Positions 1 through 6,432 of a stretch of 12,772 nucleotides of DNA are shown one piece after another. The notes below the pieces were generated by a model. It did not search any database. It was given only the letters and a program-made list of their open reading frames with translations, and was not told where the DNA came from. The DNA is from CAYJXJ01 sp964374095 (GTDB lineage Bacteria; Elusimicrobiota; Elusimicrobia; UBA1565; UBA9628). Within the stretch, counting starts at the first letter, position 1; each line of letters begins with the position of its first letter. The DNA lies in assembly GCA_964374095.1 (NCBI GenBank), contig CAYJXJ010000135.1:1-12772 (forward strand), written 5' to 3'. Both the position numbers and the translations under genes were made by a program.

Positions 1-258
1 GGCGTCAATCGCGGCAACCACGGCGAGAGCATGATCACGGTCGGCATGGTCCAGCGCCGCGACTTCTCGAACGGCGGCCTCGCGCTCCGCCGCTTTCCCG
101 GCTGGGACGGGAAGGACGGCTACCTCGAGCTCGTCTACCAGGGCCTGGGCCGCACGCTCCACCACGTGACCGTCCCCTACGAGAAGGCCACGATGTTCGA
201 GTGGCGCCACGGCGCGCTCGTCTGGAGCGCGAAGGCCCGGCGCCTGGAGATCCCATGA
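1..258 (+). CDS. C-terminal part of an unrecognised protein (5' end outside window)
   Basis: The frame is open from the first base and ends at TGA 256-258, giving 85 residues of a C-terminus. An ATG at 31 is in frame, but the reading continues upstream of it, so the real start lies outside the window. The segment is rich in aromatic residues and alternates charged and hydrophobic residues, as in a beta-rich domain. It includes the pattern EKATMFEWRHGALVWSA, which has a faint look of the last strands of a concanavalin/GH16-type jelly roll; this is only an impression. No signal peptide, membrane segment or catalytic motif is visible in the part present. The stop overlaps the ATG of the redoxin gene (ATGA at 255-258), so the two are very probably cotranscribed and translationally coupled. 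Function unknown. Confidence 0.6.
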   Translation, partial: GVNRGNHGESMITVGMVQRRDFSNGGLALRRFPGWDGKDGYLELVYQGLGRTLHHVTVPYEKATMFEWRHGALVWSAKARRLEIP

Positions 259-782
259 AACTCGGAGACCCGGCCCCAGATTTCAAGCTTAAAGGCACGG
301 ACGGCCGCGACCATTCCCGGTCCGATTTCAAGGACGCCAAGGCCCTCGTGGTGGTTTTTTCCTGCAACCACTGCCCCTACGTCGTGGCCTACGAGGATCG
401 CATCATCGCCGTCCAGGCCGACTACAAGGACCGCGGCGTCAGTTTCGCCGTCATCAACTCCAACGACGACGTCAACTACCCCGAGGACAGCTTCGAGAAA
501 ATGGTGCTGAGGGCCAAGCAGAAAGGGTTCAACTTCCCCTATCTGCGCGACGAAACCCAGGCTACGGCGCGGGCTTATGCCGCGACCCATACCCCCCACC
601 TTTTCGTGTTCGATGCGTCGCGGCGGCTGGCCTACACCGGCAAGATCGACGACAATTGGGAGCGCCCCCAGGACGTCACGCGGCGCTTCCTGCGCGACGC
701 CTTGGACGACCTCGTGTCCGGCAAGTCCCCCCGCGTCGCCGAGACCCATGCCATCGGCTGCACGATCAAGTGGAAGCGGTAA
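255..782 (+). CDS. Thioredoxin-fold redoxin (AhpC/TSA-Redoxin family)
   Basis: The 175-residue protein begins MKLGDPAPDFKL, the classic opening of peroxiredoxin/TlpA-type redoxins. It carries a C37-N-H-C40 redox pair after the strand ALVVVFS, followed by PYV as in the CNHCPYV subgroup. The cis-proline expected opposite the active site is T113-P114 (THTPHLFVFD). A third cysteine, C169, lies in the C-terminal GCTIKWK signature typical of this subgroup. No signal peptide or membrane segment is seen, so it should be cytoplasmic. It probably reduces disulfides or peroxides; the substrate cannot be read from sequence. The open frame reaches back to 201, but ATG 255 fits the family N-terminus and overlaps the upstream stop by 4 bases, so it is the preferred start. 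Length is normal for the family. Confidence 0.9.
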   Translation: MKLGDPAPDFKLKGTDGRDHSRSDFKDAKALVVVFSCNHCPYVVAYEDRIIAVQADYKDRGVSFAVINSNDDVNYPEDSFEKMVLRAKQKGFNFPYLRDETQATARAYAATHTPHLFVFDASRRLAYTGKIDDNWERPQDVTRRFLRDALDDLVSGKSPRVAETHAIGCTIKWKR

Positions 783-844
783 ATTCGAGCCCTTGGCAAC
801 CGCGCTTGGGACTTCCCTAAACTGACGGGCGGGAGACATTCATC

Positions 845-1024
845 GTGAGGCTGGCTGTGTTGACGGCCCTCGCGGCGGCCTGTATCCTCGGTGGGACTGT
901 TGAAACACTCCCAGCGGCGCCTCCCCCGGGCGAAATCTTCTCGGCACAGGCGGGTATTGACGCTAAACAGCGGAATCGTTCCCTACCGGTAGATTTCCTT
1001 CCGATGTCCCACGGTCTCCGCTAG
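845..1024 (+). CDS. Short secreted ORF, possibly the truncated head of an exported protein
   Basis: A GTG start at 845 is preceded by GGGAG about 8 bases upstream and opens a 59-codon frame. It starts MRLAVLTALAAACILGG, a convincing signal-peptide core; the LAAAC stretch could also be a weak lipobox. A short proline/alanine-rich linker follows. From about residue 40 the translation loses any protein-like character, and the last 14 codons run antisense through the 3' end of the toxin gene (983-1025). The simplest reading is that the first ~40 codons belonged to an exported protein cut when the toxin-antitoxin module entered. A genuine small secreted peptide is the alternative. No homology is recognised. 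The stretch 783-844 before it shows no clear promoter. Confidence 0.35.
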   Translation: MRLAVLTALAAACILGGTVETLPAAPPPGEIFSAQAGIDAKQRNRSLPVDFLPMSHGLR

Positions 1025-1225
1025 TACGCGGTTGCCTTCGATCGTGTAAATGATCCTGTAACGCCCAACCCGCCAAGAGAATTCCCCCTCCAAGTTTCCC
1101 GATAGACGCTTTCCTCCGAGCGGGGATTGGGCGATCTCATCCAGCGCCGCGCGCACGTGGTCCCGTATGGAGCAGGGCAGCTTCTCGAACCGGCTCGTAA
1201 ACCGGCGGGTGAGAAATAGCTCCAA
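983..1225 (-). CDS. RelE/ParE-superfamily toxin of a type II toxin-antitoxin pair
   Basis: The 80-residue basic protein has the RelE fold signature: an N-terminal strand (MELFLTRRF), two helices, then the antiparallel strands FSWRVGRYRIIYTIEGNRVLAETVGHRKEIYR. R52, R55, R57, H74 and Y79 are at positions where ribosome-dependent RNases of this superfamily carry basic or aromatic active-site residues. By family knowledge such toxins cleave mRNA in the ribosomal A site, although ParE-type members target gyrase; the HRKEIYR tail favours the RelE type. The only usable start is TTG at 1225-1223, because an in-frame stop lies four codons further up. That TTG is two bases after the antitoxin stop, so translation is probably coupled to the antitoxin and kept weak. 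Size is normal and the frame is intact. Confidence 0.85.
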   Translation of the reverse strand: MELFLTRRFTSRFEKLPCSIRDHVRAALDEIAQSPLGGKRLSGNLEGEFSWRVGRYRIIYTIEGNRVLAETVGHRKEIYR

Positions 1226-1227
1226 TC

Positions 1228-1482
1228 CTATCTCTTATTTTTGGAAAAATAGCTCGATGCTCGGATGACTCGACCCTTCCGGATATCTTCCTTGGCCGCT
1301 CTGATATCCTCGAGCAGGGTCTTGTCAGCCTGGATCTCCAGGGTTTCCAGTTCCTCCGGGCTGATGATGACGGCACGCGCATGCGAACGCTGCGTGATCA
1401 CGTACCGCTTTCCAGATGCCACCTCTTTGAGAATGGAGGGCAAGGAACTTCGAGCCTGCACGATCCCAACAATCTTGTCCAT
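1228..1482 (-). CDS. Phd/YefM-type antitoxin
   Basis: The 84-residue protein has the Phd/YefM N-terminal DNA-binding fold: VGIVQARSSLPSILKEVASG, then KRYVITQRSHARAVIISPEEL, matching the family pattern of a helix followed by a strand ending in VI(I/L)SxEE(L/Y). The charged C-terminal part (residues 50-84) should be the disordered toxin-binding arm. By family knowledge it neutralises the downstream RelE-type toxin and represses its own operon through palindromes upstream. The ATG at 1482 lies 6 bases after a good -10 box, so the mRNA is probably leaderless and no Shine-Dalgarno is present. The antitoxin-first order and the 2-base gap to the toxin are typical of the class. The region is visibly richer in A+T than its neighbours, in keeping with recent acquisition. 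Confidence 0.87.
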   Translation of the reverse strand: MDKIVGIVQARSSLPSILKEVASGKRYVITQRSHARAVIISPEELETLEIQADKTLLEDIRAAKEDIRKGRVIRASSYFSKNKR

Positions 1483-1488
1483 AGTGAA

Positions 1489-1517
1489 AGTGTACCATCA
1501 ACCGTACATATTGTCAA
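1489..1517 (-). promoter_or_regulatory. Sigma70-type promoter of the toxin-antitoxin operon
   Basis: On the minus strand a perfect -35 TTGACA (1517-1512) is separated by exactly 17 bases from -10 TACACT (1494-1489, 5 of 6 match). The antitoxin ATG begins only 6 bases after the -10 box. The expected transcription start therefore falls at or within a base or two of the A of ATG, predicting a leaderless transcript. Confidence 0.8.
1491..1508. promoter_or_regulatory. Palindromic operator TGTAC-N8-GTACA (predicted antitoxin binding site)
   Basis: TGTAC (1491-1495) and GTACA (1504-1508) form a perfect inverted repeat with an 8-base centre, lying across the spacer and the -10 box of the toxin-antitoxin promoter. 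E. coli YefM is known to bind palindromes with TGTACA-type cores in its own promoter, so the half-site identity and position make autorepression by the antitoxin the natural reading. Binding itself is inferred. Confidence 0.65.
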
Positions 1518-1589
1518 GGCGCCCCCGCGCGGACGATCACGCCGCGACTCCCCGACGGGATCGACCGATTCTTCACGGCGGCGCCGGCC

Positions 1590-1607
1590 CCCCTGAGGCG
1601 GCAGGGG
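1590..1607. repeat. Short perfect inverted repeat between the two divergent promoters
   Basis: CCCCTG (1590-1595) and CAGGGG (1602-1607) can pair around the loop AGGCGG. It lies between the antitoxin promoter and the ATPase promoter. It has no T-tract and may be chance in GC-rich DNA. Confidence 0.3.
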
Positions 1608-1629
1608 AGGGCAATTATCCATCCCTAGG

Positions 1630-1650
1630 ATTATCCTTGACAAGGATAAT
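1630..1650. promoter_or_regulatory. Perfect 9+3+9 palindrome over the -35 box of the ATPase gene (likely operator)
   Basis: ATTATCCTT (1630-1638) and AAGGATAAT (1642-1650) are perfect reverse complements around GAC. The -35 hexamer TTGACA (1637-1642) sits in its centre. A further direct copy of the half-site ATTATCC lies at 1614-1620, 16 bases before the first arm. A palindrome of this length around a -35 box is the usual design of a repressor operator; the regulator is unknown. Confidence 0.6.
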
Positions 1651-1665
1651 TATTTCGGCTATCCT
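1637..1665 (+). promoter_or_regulatory. Sigma70-type promoter of the DUF234 ATPase gene
   Basis: TTGACA (1637-1642), a 17-base spacer and TATCCT (1660-1665) precede the ATG at 1677 by 11 bases. The predicted transcription start near 1672 leaves a leader of about 5 bases, too short for a Shine-Dalgarno site; none is visible. Confidence 0.65.
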
Positions 1666-1676
1666 GTTCTTGGGAC

Positions 1677-2963
1677 ATGAAAGGCGGTTTCGTGAATCGA
1701 GAGAAGGAACTGGCGGCCTTAGAGCGCCTGCGCGCCTCCGGAGGCCTGGCGGTCGTCTACGGCCGGCGGCGGGTCGGCAAGACCCGGCTCCTGGCGCGCT
1801 GGCTCTCGCGGCATCGCGGGCTTTACGCGCAGGCCCTGGAAGGCGGGGCCCCCCTCCAACTCGAACAACTCTTTCAAGACATCAAGACGGGCCTTGAGGC
1901 CCCCGTGGCCCCGCGGACCTGGGAAGAGCTGTTTTCGATCATCGATCATCAGCGGGGCCGGATCGTGCTCTGCATAGACGAGTTTCCCTACCTCGTGCAG
2001 GCCGATCCTTCGCTGCCGAGCCGGCTGCAGCGCTGGTGGGACCATCGCCCCCGGAGGAACCTGCTCCTGGTTCTCTGCGGGTCGAGCCGACGCATGATGC
2101 ACAGCGCCCTGCTCAATGAAGCGGCCCCGCTCTACGGAAGAAGCCGGGTCGTCTTGAATGTCCTGCCGATGGGGTACCGGGATTTCTGCCGCGCCCTTTC
2201 GCTCAAAACGCGCGAAGCGGTTTCCTTCCGGCTGTTCTCGCTGGTCGGCGGGGTCCCCAAGTACTGGGAGCTGATTGGGCGGGATCGGGCGCCGCCGCGA
2301 GCCGCCGAGAGCCTCTATTTCGGCTACGCTTCCTACATGGAAAACGAGCCTCGCCGGCTCTTGGCGGACGAGCAGATCGGCGGAACGAGCTCCATCAGCG
2401 CCTTGGAAGCGGTCGGACGCGGCGCCCATAAGCCCTCTGAAATCGCCGCCAGGCTCGGGGTACCGCAGACCCAACTGGCGAAAGTGCTCTACGCCCTGCT
2501 GGACTGCGGATTCCTGCTTCGAGATGTTCCACTCGGGCAGTCGGCGCGCAACCCGAAGAACGTGCTCTACACGATCGCCGATCCGAGCCTGCGCTTCTGG
2601 TACCAGGTCTATTCACCGCATAGGAGCCGTTGGCGCTCGCATCGGGAGGCCATGAGGCGGTCGCTGCTGAATCAGCATGCCTCCGGCGTATTCGAGGACT
2701 TCGTCCGGTCGGAGTTTCCAGATGGGAGGCGGTACTGGGAGAGGAGCGGCGAGTTCGATCTCGTCCGGCCGAGCCGGACGGGTGACCCGCCCGGCTCCGG
2801 CGTGGTCGTCACTGAAGTGAAATTCCGCCCCATCGCCCCGCCCGAGCGGGCGGGCCTGTTGCGGGATCTGCAGGCTCGCTGGCAGAGGACGCAGGCCTCG
2901 CAGCGTTGGCCGGTCCGACGCTTCGAGGTCATCGACACGGCCTTTCTCGAATCCTTGACCTGA
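1677..2963 (+). CDS. AAA ATPase with C-terminal DUF234 nuclease-like domain
   Basis: The 428-residue protein belongs to the archaeal-type ATPase (PF01637)/DUF234 (PF03008) group. It starts with the usual FVNREKEL motif. Walker A is GRRRVGKT (29-36), Walker B VLCIDE (97-102), and a sensor strand LLLVLCGSS follows (129-137). A winged-helix-like stretch (about 245-285) leads into the C-terminal domain, where E340, D361 (GEFDLV) and E380-x-K382 (VTEVKF) trace a PD-(D/E)xK nuclease-like core. These proteins are widespread in archaea and bacteria, often beside toxin-antitoxin genes or other mobile DNA; their role is not established. The gene stands alone, divergent from the toxin-antitoxin pair. 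ATG 1677 fits the promoter distance; GTG 1692 is a less likely start. The frame is intact and all key ATPase residues are present. Confidence 0.88.
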   Translation: MKGGFVNREKELAALERLRASGGLAVVYGRRRVGKTRLLARWLSRHRGLYAQALEGGAPLQLEQLFQDIKTGLEAPVAPRTWEELFSIIDHQRGRIVLCIDEFPYLVQADPSLPSRLQRWWDHRPRRNLLLVLCGSSRRMMHSALLNEAAPLYGRSRVVLNVLPMGYRDFCRALSLKTREAVSFRLFSLVGGVPKYWELIGRDRAPPRAAESLYFGYASYMENEPRRLLADEQIGGTSSISALEAVGRGAHKPSEIAARLGVPQTQLAKVLYALLDCGFLLRDVPLGQSARNPKNVLYTIADPSLRFWYQVYSPHRSRWRSHREAMRRSLLNQHASGVFEDFVRSEFPDGRRYWERSGEFDLVRPSRTGDPPGSGVVVTEVKFRPIAPPERAGLLRDLQARWQRTQASQRWPVRRFEVIDTAFLESLT

Positions 2964-2965
2964 CC

Positions 2966-2995
2966 CGATGCGATGGCGCCGGGGGACCCGCATCG
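2966..2995 (+). terminator. Possible hairpin after the ATPase gene
   Basis: CGATGCG (2966-2972) and CGCATCG (2989-2995) are perfect reverse complements starting 3 bases after the ATPase stop, with a 16-base G-rich loop. No run of T follows, so intrinsic termination is uncertain. Confidence 0.3.
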
Positions 2996-3043
2996 CCGGT
3001 TACGTCAGACGAGCGGCGGAAAGGGCCCTCGCCGCGGAATCCG

Positions 3044-3169
3044 CCCGAAAGGCCGACCCTCGCGGACCGCACGTCCTTCGCCTGGCTCCGCAAGCGGGGC
3101 CTCCGGCACGTTTTTTCGTTCGACGAGGACTTCCGCCGGCTCGGCACTCTCGTCAATACCCTGCCATGA
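3044..3169 (+). pseudogene. C-terminal remnant of a PIN-domain toxin (VapC-like)
   Basis: In the frame ending at TGA 3167-3169 the last ~38 codons read TLADRTSFAWLRKRGLRH, then VFSFDEDFRRLG. This matches the C-terminal third of PIN-domain RNases (family pattern: LxDxTSFxxMxxxGIxxxFTFDxDFxxxGF). It includes the third acidic residue (D of LADRTSF) and the fourth (D of SFDEDF). No start codon, N-terminal VDTS motif or middle part is found in any frame between the ATPase stop and 3044. It is a decayed stub. The ATPase gene directly upstream may have arrived by the event that removed the rest. No VapB-type antitoxin gene is seen nearby. Confidence 0.6.
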
Positions 3170-3188
3170 GAATTGATACCATGGGGGC

Positions 3189-3599
3189 ATGAAGTCCCTC
3201 ACCGAATACCTCTGGTTCGAGACCCCGCAGCGCCGCGCCCTGGTCAATATCACGGACGCGCTGCAGGGGTTGGTCTCCAAGTCGGGCATCGCCGAAGGCC
3301 TTTGCCTCGTCAGCGCCATGCACATCACGGCCGGCATCTGGGTCAACGACGAGGAGCCGGGCTTGAAAGAAGACCTGATGGACCTCCTGGAGCGCCTGGC
3401 CCCGGTGGCCGACTACCGCCACCACCGCACCGGCGAGGACAACGGGGACGCCCACTTGAAGCGCACCCTTATGGGCTATCAGGCCACGCTTCCCGTCACC
3501 AAGGGCAAGCTCGACCTGGGCCCCTGGGAACAGGTCTTCTACGCCGAGTTCGACGGCCGCCGGCGCAAGCGCGTGGTGGTCAAGATTCTGGGGGAGTGA
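3189..3599 (+). CDS. yjbQ: YjbQ/UPF0047 family protein
   Basis: The 136-residue protein matches the YjbQ family along its whole length. It shows the conserved MHITAGIWVNDEE segment (H45, T47, N53, E55), then HHRTGEDNGDAHLK (78-91) and LDLGPWEQVFYAEFDG (109-123), and ends in a basic strand. The family forms trimers with conserved His/Asn/Glu residues lining a metal-type site. It is annotated as a secondary thiamine-phosphate synthase because E. coli YjbQ can partly replace ThiE, but the physiological role is not settled. The ATG at 3189 has only a G-run immediately before it. It is the first gene of a (+) operon: the next start lies right after its stop. No signal peptide; cytoplasmic. Confidence 0.92.
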   Translation: MKSLTEYLWFETPQRRALVNITDALQGLVSKSGIAEGLCLVSAMHITAGIWVNDEEPGLKEDLMDLLERLAPVADYRHHRTGEDNGDAHLKRTLMGYQATLPVTKGKLDLGPWEQVFYAEFDGRRRKRVVVKILGE

Positions 3600-3600
3600 A

Positions 3601-4443
3601 TTGACCGGAACCGGAGCGATGCAGACGCTCGTCGCCGCGGCCTTGGTCCTGGGCGCGGCGTGGCTGGGCCTGCGCTGGTTCGAGAAGGCCAACATGTATT
3701 TCCCGAGCCGCCGGCTCGACGCCAATCCCGGCGCCCTCGGCCTCAAGTTCGAGGAGTTCCGGGTTCCCGCCGGCGATGGACCGATGATCCACGGCTGGTT
3801 CGTCGAGCTGAAACCCGAAAGCCCGGTGGTCCTGCTCTCCCACGGCAACGCCGGCAACATCAGCCACCGCATGGATAAGCTCAAGCTCCTGCGCGAGGCG
3901 GGCGCCTCGGTGCTCCTCTACGACTATCGGGGTTACGGCCTCAGCACCGGAAGCCCGAGCGAGCAGGGCACCTACCGGGACGGCGAAGCCGCCTACCGCT
4001 GGCTCACCGACCAACGCCGGCTCGACCCCGGCCGGGTCGTTTTCATGGGAGAGTCGCTCGGCGGCGCGGTGGCGGCCGAACTGGCCCTGCGACACGCAGG
4101 CGCGGGCCTCATCCTCGAGTCGTGCTTCACGTCCATCCCGGACATGGCGCGCGCGGTATTCCCCTGGCTCCCCTTGGCCCGGCTGGCGCGCTTCCGCTAC
4201 GACAGCCTCGCCAAGCTCCCCGGCGTGCGCGCCCCGGTCCTCGTGCTCCACAGCCCCCAGGACGACATCGTCCCCTTTGAAATGGGGCGCCGCCTCTTCG
4301 CGGCCGCGTCCGAGCCCAAGGCCTTCGCCGAGCTCAAGGGCGACCACAATGAGGGCTTCCTCGAGAGCGGGCCGCTCTACACCGAGCCGATCCGAAAATT
4401 TCTGGGCTCCATCGCGGTCGCCCGCAAGGAGACCCCGAGGTGA
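3601..4443 (+). CDS. Membrane-anchored alpha/beta hydrolase (BEM46/ABHD13-like)
   Basis: The 280-residue serine hydrolase has the BEM46/ABHD13-like architecture. One N-terminal hydrophobic segment (about residues 8-26) is followed by a short FPSRRL linker and the hydrolase core. The oxyanion motif is HGNAGN (81-86). The nucleophile elbow GESLGG places the catalytic serine at S152, the acid at D221 (HSPQDDIVP) and the base at H249 (KGDHNEGF). The triad is complete; the substrate (ester, lipid or peptide) cannot be predicted. Two starts are possible. TTG 3601 lies one base after the yjbQ stop, with GGGGAG well spaced before it. ATG 3619 is in frame, but its GGAG is too close. TTG is chosen on the ribosome site, with moderate confidence. 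The 3' end overlaps the amidase start. Confidence 0.9.
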   Translation: MTGTGAMQTLVAAALVLGAAWLGLRWFEKANMYFPSRRLDANPGALGLKFEEFRVPAGDGPMIHGWFVELKPESPVVLLSHGNAGNISHRMDKLKLLREAGASVLLYDYRGYGLSTGSPSEQGTYRDGEAAYRWLTDQRRLDPGRVVFMGESLGGAVAAELALRHAGAGLILESCFTSIPDMARAVFPWLPLARLARFRYDSLAKLPGVRAPVLVLHSPQDDIVPFEMGRRLFAAASEPKAFAELKGDHNEGFLESGPLYTEPIRKFLGSIAVARKETPR

Positions 4444-6356
4444 TACTCCCGGACGATGACCACCTGGCTCCGTTGACCATGATCCTCAGTCCTCGAACTC
4501 TACGCCCGTACCGTCGCGCCGTCGCCATCCTTCTGGCGGCCATGACCGCGGCGGCGGCGGCCGAGCCGCCGCAGGCCAGCACCACGACGGCGGTCCCGCC
4601 GCCCGTCATCCATCTCATCCAGCCGGGCGCCGGCGAGAGCTTCGGCCCGGTCCGGCGCCTCTTCGCCGCCGGGCACATCGCCCCCGCCACCGGAACGTTG
4701 ACGATCAACGGGCTCGGCGTGGACTACACGACCCAGGGCCAGTTCCTCAAGACCCTGGAAGTCCAGCCCGGGACCTTCACCGTGTCGGTCCTGCTCACGG
4801 TCGGCGAGTCGTCGGCCGCCGTCCGGCGCGATATCCCGATCGCGGCCCCCACGGGCCCCCCGGCCGGGGAGCGGGCCGAGATCCTGCCGGTAGAACCGTC
4901 CACTCACGTGGCGCTGAAAGCCGGGGACTGGCTGCGCGCGGCGGCCTGGGCGCGGCCCGGAGGCCGCATGCGCTTCCAGGTGAAGGGCTTGACCGACGAC
5001 ATCGAGATGCCGGAGCTCGCGGGCCCGTCCGGCGGCACCTCTTACGCGGAGTTCACCAAGGAGGTCTCGGCCCCCGGGGGATTCTACGCCGGAGCCGTCC
5101 ACCTCGACCCGGAGCGGCCGGTCCGCCGGGGAGAGGTTGAGTTTAAGTTCGAGCATCCCCGGGCCGGAAAGGCCAAGGCCAGGGCGCCGGGCCGCGTGGA
5201 CGCGGAGCGGTATTTCTGGCGGGTCGCGCGCGTCACCGCCAAGGCCGCCCCGGCCCGCGCCGGGCCCGAGGACAGCATGAACCATTTCTTTCCACAGGGA
5301 ACCCGCCTGCTCCTGGACGGCAGGATCGGCAACCGCTGGCGCATCCGCCTGTCGCCCCCGGAGGAGGCTTGGATCGAGGAGAAGCACATCGAACTCCTCC
5401 CCGAGGGGACGCCCCCGGCCTCGGCCAGGCTCGAAACCATCATCGTGCGCTCCTCGGAGACCCACACCGAGGTCGACTTCATGGTCAACGCCCCGGTCCC
5501 GGCGACGGTGAGCGTGGAGCCGGGAGGCGAGGTCAAGGTGTCATTCCACCAAACGCGCGCCAACACCGACTGGATCGTCTACGATGAAACCGATCCGCTC
5601 GTGCGCGAGGTCCGGTGGAAGCAGGAATCCTCCGAAAAGGTCTCGGCCCTCATCCGCCTGGACCCCGCCGCCGTCCTCTGGGGCTGGTCGCTGCGCCGCC
5701 AGTCCGACCGCGCCACTCTGATCCTCCGCCAGGCTCCGCGGCGCCGCGGGCTGTGGGCCTTCGAAGGCCTCACGGTGATCCTCGATCCCGGTCACGGCCC
5801 CGACACCGGCACGGTCGGATCACTCGCGACCCTGGAGCGGGACGTCGCCTTCGCCCTGGCCCGCCGCGTCAAGGAGCGGATCGAACGCCGCGGCGCCCGC
5901 GTCGTCATGACCAGGGCCTCGGAGACCGACCCCACCTCCCTCCAGAGACGGCCTGAGATCGCGGTCGAGAGCGGCGGGGACGTCTTTCTCAGCCTGCATT
6001 TCAATTCCCTGCCGCAAGGGGTGGACCCGCGGCAGAAACCGCGAGGCTTCTCGACCTTTTATTACCACCCCCAAAGCCTGGAGTTGGCCCGCGCCATGCA
6101 GTTTGCCTTCCGGGCTTCGCTGCCCATTCCCAGCGAAGGCCTGCGCTTTGGGAACTATCTGGTGGTCCGGATGGCGGACATGCCGGCGGTGCTCATCGAG
6201 GCCGCCTATCTGCTCCTCCCGGAACAGGAGAGTTTGATTCTCGACCCCGACTTTCAGGATAAGCTGGCTCGATCCATCGCCGACGGCTTGAGGGCCTTCC
6301 TCGACAAGTCCCTTCGCCCTCAGGAGTCCGGTCCCGCGAAGCGCCGCGGCCGCTAG
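4440..6356 (+). CDS. Exported N-acetylmuramoyl-L-alanine amidase (Amidase_3) with SH3-like and AMIN-like regions
   Basis: The 638-residue zinc amidase cleaves the MurNAc-L-Ala bond of peptidoglycan in the cell envelope. GTG 4440 overlaps the upstream TGA and has AAGGAG 8 bases before it. ATG 4479 would instead put the signal peptide (RPYRRAVAILLAAMTAAAAA) right at the N-terminus, so the true start is one of these two. With GTG numbering, a beta-rich region is followed by a bacterial SH3-like domain at about 258-323, an AMIN-like beta region at about 327-435, and the Amidase_3 domain at 444-625. Zinc ligands are H452 (DPGHG), E466 (TLERDV) and H520 (SLHFN); the catalytic glutamate is E587 (VLIEAAYL). 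All are present, so it should be active. AMIN-type regions usually bind septal or envelope structures. It is the last gene of the operon begun by yjbQ. Confidence 0.92.
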   Translation: MILPDDDHLAPLTMILSPRTLRPYRRAVAILLAAMTAAAAAEPPQASTTTAVPPPVIHLIQPGAGESFGPVRRLFAAGHIAPATGTLTINGLGVDYTTQGQFLKTLEVQPGTFTVSVLLTVGESSAAVRRDIPIAAPTGPPAGERAEILPVEPSTHVALKAGDWLRAAAWARPGGRMRFQVKGLTDDIEMPELAGPSGGTSYAEFTKEVSAPGGFYAGAVHLDPERPVRRGEVEFKFEHPRAGKAKARAPGRVDAERYFWRVARVTAKAAPARAGPEDSMNHFFPQGTRLLLDGRIGNRWRIRLSPPEEAWIEEKHIELLPEGTPPASARLETIIVRSSETHTEVDFMVNAPVPATVSVEPGGEVKVSFHQTRANTDWIVYDETDPLVREVRWKQESSEKVSALIRLDPAAVLWGWSLRRQSDRATLILRQAPRRRGLWAFEGLTVILDPGHGPDTGTVGSLATLERDVAFALARRVKERIERRGARVVMTRASETDPTSLQRRPEIAVESGGDVFLSLHFNSLPQGVDPRQKPRGFSTFYYHPQSLELARAMQFAFRASLPIPSEGLRFGNYLVVRMADMPAVLIEAAYLLLPEQESLILDPDFQDKLARSIADGLRAFLDKSLRPQESGPAKRRGR

Positions 6357-6374
6357 GCGGGCCTGAGGGCCCGC
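6357..6374. terminator. Hairpin between the convergent amidase and nth genes
   Basis: GCGGGCC (6357-6363) and GGCCCGC (6368-6374) pair perfectly around TGAG, starting directly after the amidase stop codon. A second small hairpin follows (CGCCT 6382-6386 with AGGCG 6392-6396). Neither has a T-run, but the position between two converging operons supports a transcription-ending or mRNA-protecting role. Confidence 0.5.
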
Positions 6375-6432
6375 TCATGGCCGCCTGCGAAAGGCGTCCA
6401 CGAATTCGGCCGGACTCAACCTGTCCGACGGC

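Noticed and set aside
1499..1629. Possible vapB or PIN N-terminus between the two divergent promoters, to match the PIN stub downstream of the ATPase
   Set aside because: All three forward frames were read, and no VDTS-type or AbrB/RHH-type motif was found.
4500..5465. A 321-codon minus-strand open frame opposite the amidase
   Set aside because: Low-complexity Gly/Arg/Ala translation, opposite a clear amidase gene; explained by high G+C content.
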